From positions 248,001 to 312,000 of the forward strand of contig NZ_ALAP01000078.1 in the NCBI RefSeq assembly GCF_000280905.1: 64,000 bases of DNA, in the 5' to 3' direction. This document shows, piece by piece, positions 63,101 to 64,000 of this stretch. The translations under genes and the position numbers were made by a program. Each line of letters starts with the position of its first letter. Position 1 is the stretch's first letter. The notes under the pieces are model-generated. The model was not told the DNA's origin, ran no database searches, and saw only the letters and a list, made by a program, of their open reading frames with translations. The stretch comes from Streptomyces sp. AA1529. GTDB lineage: Bacteria > Actinomycetota > Actinomycetes > Streptomycetales > Streptomycetaceae.

Positions 63101-64000
63101 GCCGACGGCTCCAGCAGGTTGCCCTGCGGGCCCAGCGGCGAGTGCAGCGAGGTGACCAGTTCCTCACGGATGGCGTCCAGCGGCGGGTTGGTGACCTGCG
63201 CGAACAGCTGGGTGAAGTAGTCGAAGATCAGCCGGGGCCGGTCCGAGAGCGCCGCGATCGGCGAGTCGGTGCCCATGGAACCGATGGGCTCGGCGCCGCT
63301 GCGGGCCATCGGGGCGAGCAGGACGCGCAGCTCCTCCTCGGTGTAGCCGAAGGTCTGCTGGCGGCGGGTGACCGAGGCGTGAGTGTGCACGATGTGCTCG
63401 CGCTCGGGCAGGTCGGCGAGTTCGATGAGCCCGGCGTCCAGCCACTCCTGGTAGGGGTGCTCGGCGGCGAGCTGGGCCTTGATCTCGTCGTCCTCGATGA
63501 TGCGGCGCTCGGCGGTGTCGACCAGGAACATCCGGCCGGGCTGGAGGCGGCCCTTGCGCACGACCTTGCCCGGGTCGATGTCCAGGACGCCGACCTCGGA
63601 GGCGAGGACGACGAGGCCGTCGTCGGTGACCCAGTACCGGCCCGGACGCAGCCCGTTGCGGTCCAGCACGGCGCCGACCTGGGTGCCGTCGGTGAAGGTG
63701 ACGCAGGCCGGGCCGTCCCAGGGCTCCATCATGGCGGAGTGGTACTGGTAGAAGGCGCGCCGCGCGGGGTCCATCGAGTCCTGCGACTCGGCACTCTCCC
63801 ACGCCTCGGGGACCATCATCAGCACCGAGTGCGGCAGCGAGCGGCCGCCCAGATGCAGCAGCTCCAGCACCTCGTCGAAGGTGGCCGAGTCGGAGGCGCC
63901 CGGGGTGTTGATGGGGAAGATCCGCTCCAGGCTCCCCTGGTCCCCGCCGTCCTCGCGGCGGACGGAGCCGAACAGCTCGGAACGGAGCTGGGACTCGCGG
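60169..64000 (-). CDS. gltB: Glutamate synthase large (alpha) subunit, partial
   Basis: About 1277 C-terminal codons of a roughly 1500-residue subunit; the frame is open at the window end and the start lies beyond it. Visible parts are the central domain, the FMN-binding synthase barrel (Gly-Glu-Gly-Gly-Glu-Asp-Pro-Glu-Arg; Gly-His-Asp-Gly-Gly-Thr-Gly-Ala-Ser-Pro), the [3Fe-4S] ligands in Cys-Val-Met-Met-Arg-Val-Cys-His-Leu-Asp-Thr-Cys-Pro-Val-Gly, and the C-terminal beta-helix of repeated Gly residues. The N-terminal glutaminase Cys is off the window. It is core nitrogen metabolism and forms an operon with gltD. Confidence 0.97.

Overview
The window is high-GC actinobacterial DNA, most likely from Streptomyces or a close relative. 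The evidence is strongly G/C-biased third codon positions, frequent GTG starts, 4-base stop/start overlaps, SARP regulators, a mycothiol-dependent enzyme family, a DUF574-type methyltransferase and WXG100-like secreted proteins. No rRNA, tRNA, CRISPR array, insertion sequence or phage gene was recognised.

Region 1 (about 0.3-27.3 kb) is a biosynthetic gene cluster of unusual composition. On the left are two SARP regulators and a type II thioesterase (minus strand), then on the plus strand a nitrile-hydratase-leader (NHLP)-like RiPP precursor and a fused azoline-forming YcaO cyclodehydratase. A membrane histidine kinase and a NarL-type response regulator face each other tail to tail, followed by a divergent P450. 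A minus-strand operon runs from about 25.9 to 9.3 kb: a 56-residue peptide gene, fatty acyl-AMP ligase, two long acyl-CoA dehydrogenases, ACP, KS-AT-ACP polyketide synthase, KAS III-like enzyme, FkbH-like glyceryl transferase, second ACP, Sfp-type phosphopantetheinyl transferase, FAD monooxygenase, alpha/beta hydrolase and a DUF4260 membrane protein. A stand-alone LanB elimination-type domain protein lies just beyond its head. My working model is a fatty acid activated by the ligase, desaturated on an ACP, extended once, and joined to a glyceryl-ACP unit by the KAS III/FkbH/ACP trio, as in tetronate biosynthesis. The cluster also carries a complete azoline RiPP pair. The PKS acyltransferase has lost its catalytic serine, and the KAS III has Pro where the catalytic His is expected. 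A single hybrid lipid/polyketide-RiPP product is inference; two abutting clusters remain possible.

Region 2 (27.5-35.2 kb) holds a 19-bp-period imperfect repeat array, a TTC38-like repeat protein, a Cys-cluster/pentapeptide-repeat protein, a DUF574 methyltransferase, and a molybdate import locus (HTH-Mop regulator, ModA, and a ModB-ModC fusion). Region 3 (35.3-41.3 kb) is a trans-4-hydroxyproline catabolic operon with a divergent-in-function XRE-cupin regulator. The two share a 16-bp operator-like palindrome.

Region 4 (41.3-53.8 kb) is a mosaic of accessory genes: an uncharacterised two-gene unit with a three-helix membrane protein, a mycothiol-type enzyme, two MFS exporters, a TetR regulator with twin operators before an NTF2-like/NmrA-like pair, a DapA-like lyase, an SDR remnant, a small conserved-looking protein, a flavin/F420 oxidase-like protein, and a LysR-SDR-MFS set. 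Region 5 (54-58.6 kb) holds two opposing gene sets of secreted, lipo- or WXG100-like proteins with less extreme GC bias. Region 6 (58.7-64 kb) is core metabolism: gltD and most of gltB, separated from region 5 by a strong bidirectional terminator.
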